Assembly: GCF_000721935.1 (NCBI RefSeq)
Contig: NZ_KL585403.1
Coordinates: 1,401 to 8,031, forward strand
Direction of reading: 5' to 3'
DNA: 6,631 bases
Source: Streptomyces sp. NRRL WC-3549
Lineage (GTDB): Bacteria > Actinomycetota > Actinomycetes > Streptomycetales > Streptomycetaceae
The notes under the pieces are model-generated. The model searched no databases. It saw only the letters and a program-made list of their open reading frames with translations, and was not told the origin of the DNA. How positions within the stretch are numbered: position 1 is the first letter of the stretch; every line of letters begins with the position of its first letter. The position numbers and the translations under genes were made by a program. Positions 6,565 to 6,631 of this stretch are shown in pieces.

Positions 6565-6631
6565 ATGAGACGCTCACGATCCGTCCGTGCGCTGGTGACC
6601 GCCGCCGTCACCACGGTGGCCGCGGCAGGCA
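6565..6631 (+). CDS. Start of a probable secreted protein, truncated by the window edge
   Basis: The first 22 codons run from an ATG at 6565 off the right edge. The visible peptide begins MRRSRSVRALV and continues into an Ala/Val/Thr-rich hydrophobic run, which is the start of a typical Sec or Tat signal peptide: a basic n-region with four Arg, then the h-region. No cleavage site or catalytic domain is visible, and no twin-arginine motif of the full S-R-R-x-F-L-K type is seen. GGGA (6556-6559) lies 5 nt upstream as a modest ribosome binding site. The promoter carries chitinase-type direct repeats, so a chitinase or a chitin-binding lytic polysaccharide monooxygenase is the leading guess; this rests on the promoter alone, not on protein sequence. 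Confidence 0.75.
   Translation, partial: MRRSRSVRALVTAAVTTVAAAG

Overview
The window is chromosomal DNA from a high-GC actinomycete, almost certainly Streptomyces or a close relative. The evidence is the very high G+C at third codon positions, GTG starts with strong AAGGAGG-type ribosome binding sites, 4-bp GTGA stop/start overlaps, and a chitinase-type direct-repeat promoter of the kind described in Streptomyces. Almost all of the window is one complete, co-directional D-ribose uptake and utilisation operon on the + strand.

Layout. Positions 1-360 are extremely GC-rich and hold no gene I can support. At 363-398 there are two near-identical operator-like repeats, followed by a perfect hairpin at 414-438 and then rbsR (457-1473), a LacI-family repressor. 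rbsA (1470-3035) encodes the double-ATPase subunit. An unusual fused gene (3025-4992) encodes an RbsC permease joined to an RbsB ribose-binding domain. rbsK (5035-5973) encodes ribokinase and rbsD (5970-6359) encodes D-ribose pyranase. A weak hairpin follows rbsD. A new transcription unit then begins: two 12-bp direct repeats resembling DasR-type chitin-regulon operators, a perfect TTGACA -35 box, and the first 22 codons of a probable secreted protein (6565 to the edge).

How the genes work together. The binding domain captures ribose outside the membrane and hands it to the permease, and RbsA drives import with ATP. RbsD speeds conversion of beta-pyranose to the furanose form, which RbsK phosphorylates to ribose-5-phosphate for the pentose phosphate pathway. 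RbsR, the first gene, probably represses its own operon through the tandem operators until ribose or a derivative is present. Three of the four junctions overlap (rbsR/rbsA and rbsK/rbsD by 4 bp, rbsA/rbsCB by 11 bp), and the fourth gap is only 42 bp, so one polycistronic, translationally coupled transcript is expected.

The most notable features are the permease/binding-protein fusion, which carries an extra membrane segment that solves the topology problem; the 22-bp-phased tandem operator; the 5' leader hairpin beside the rbsR ribosome binding site; and the dre-like promoter of the downstream gene. I see no mobile element, CRISPR array, tRNA or rRNA, and no clearly undescribed system.
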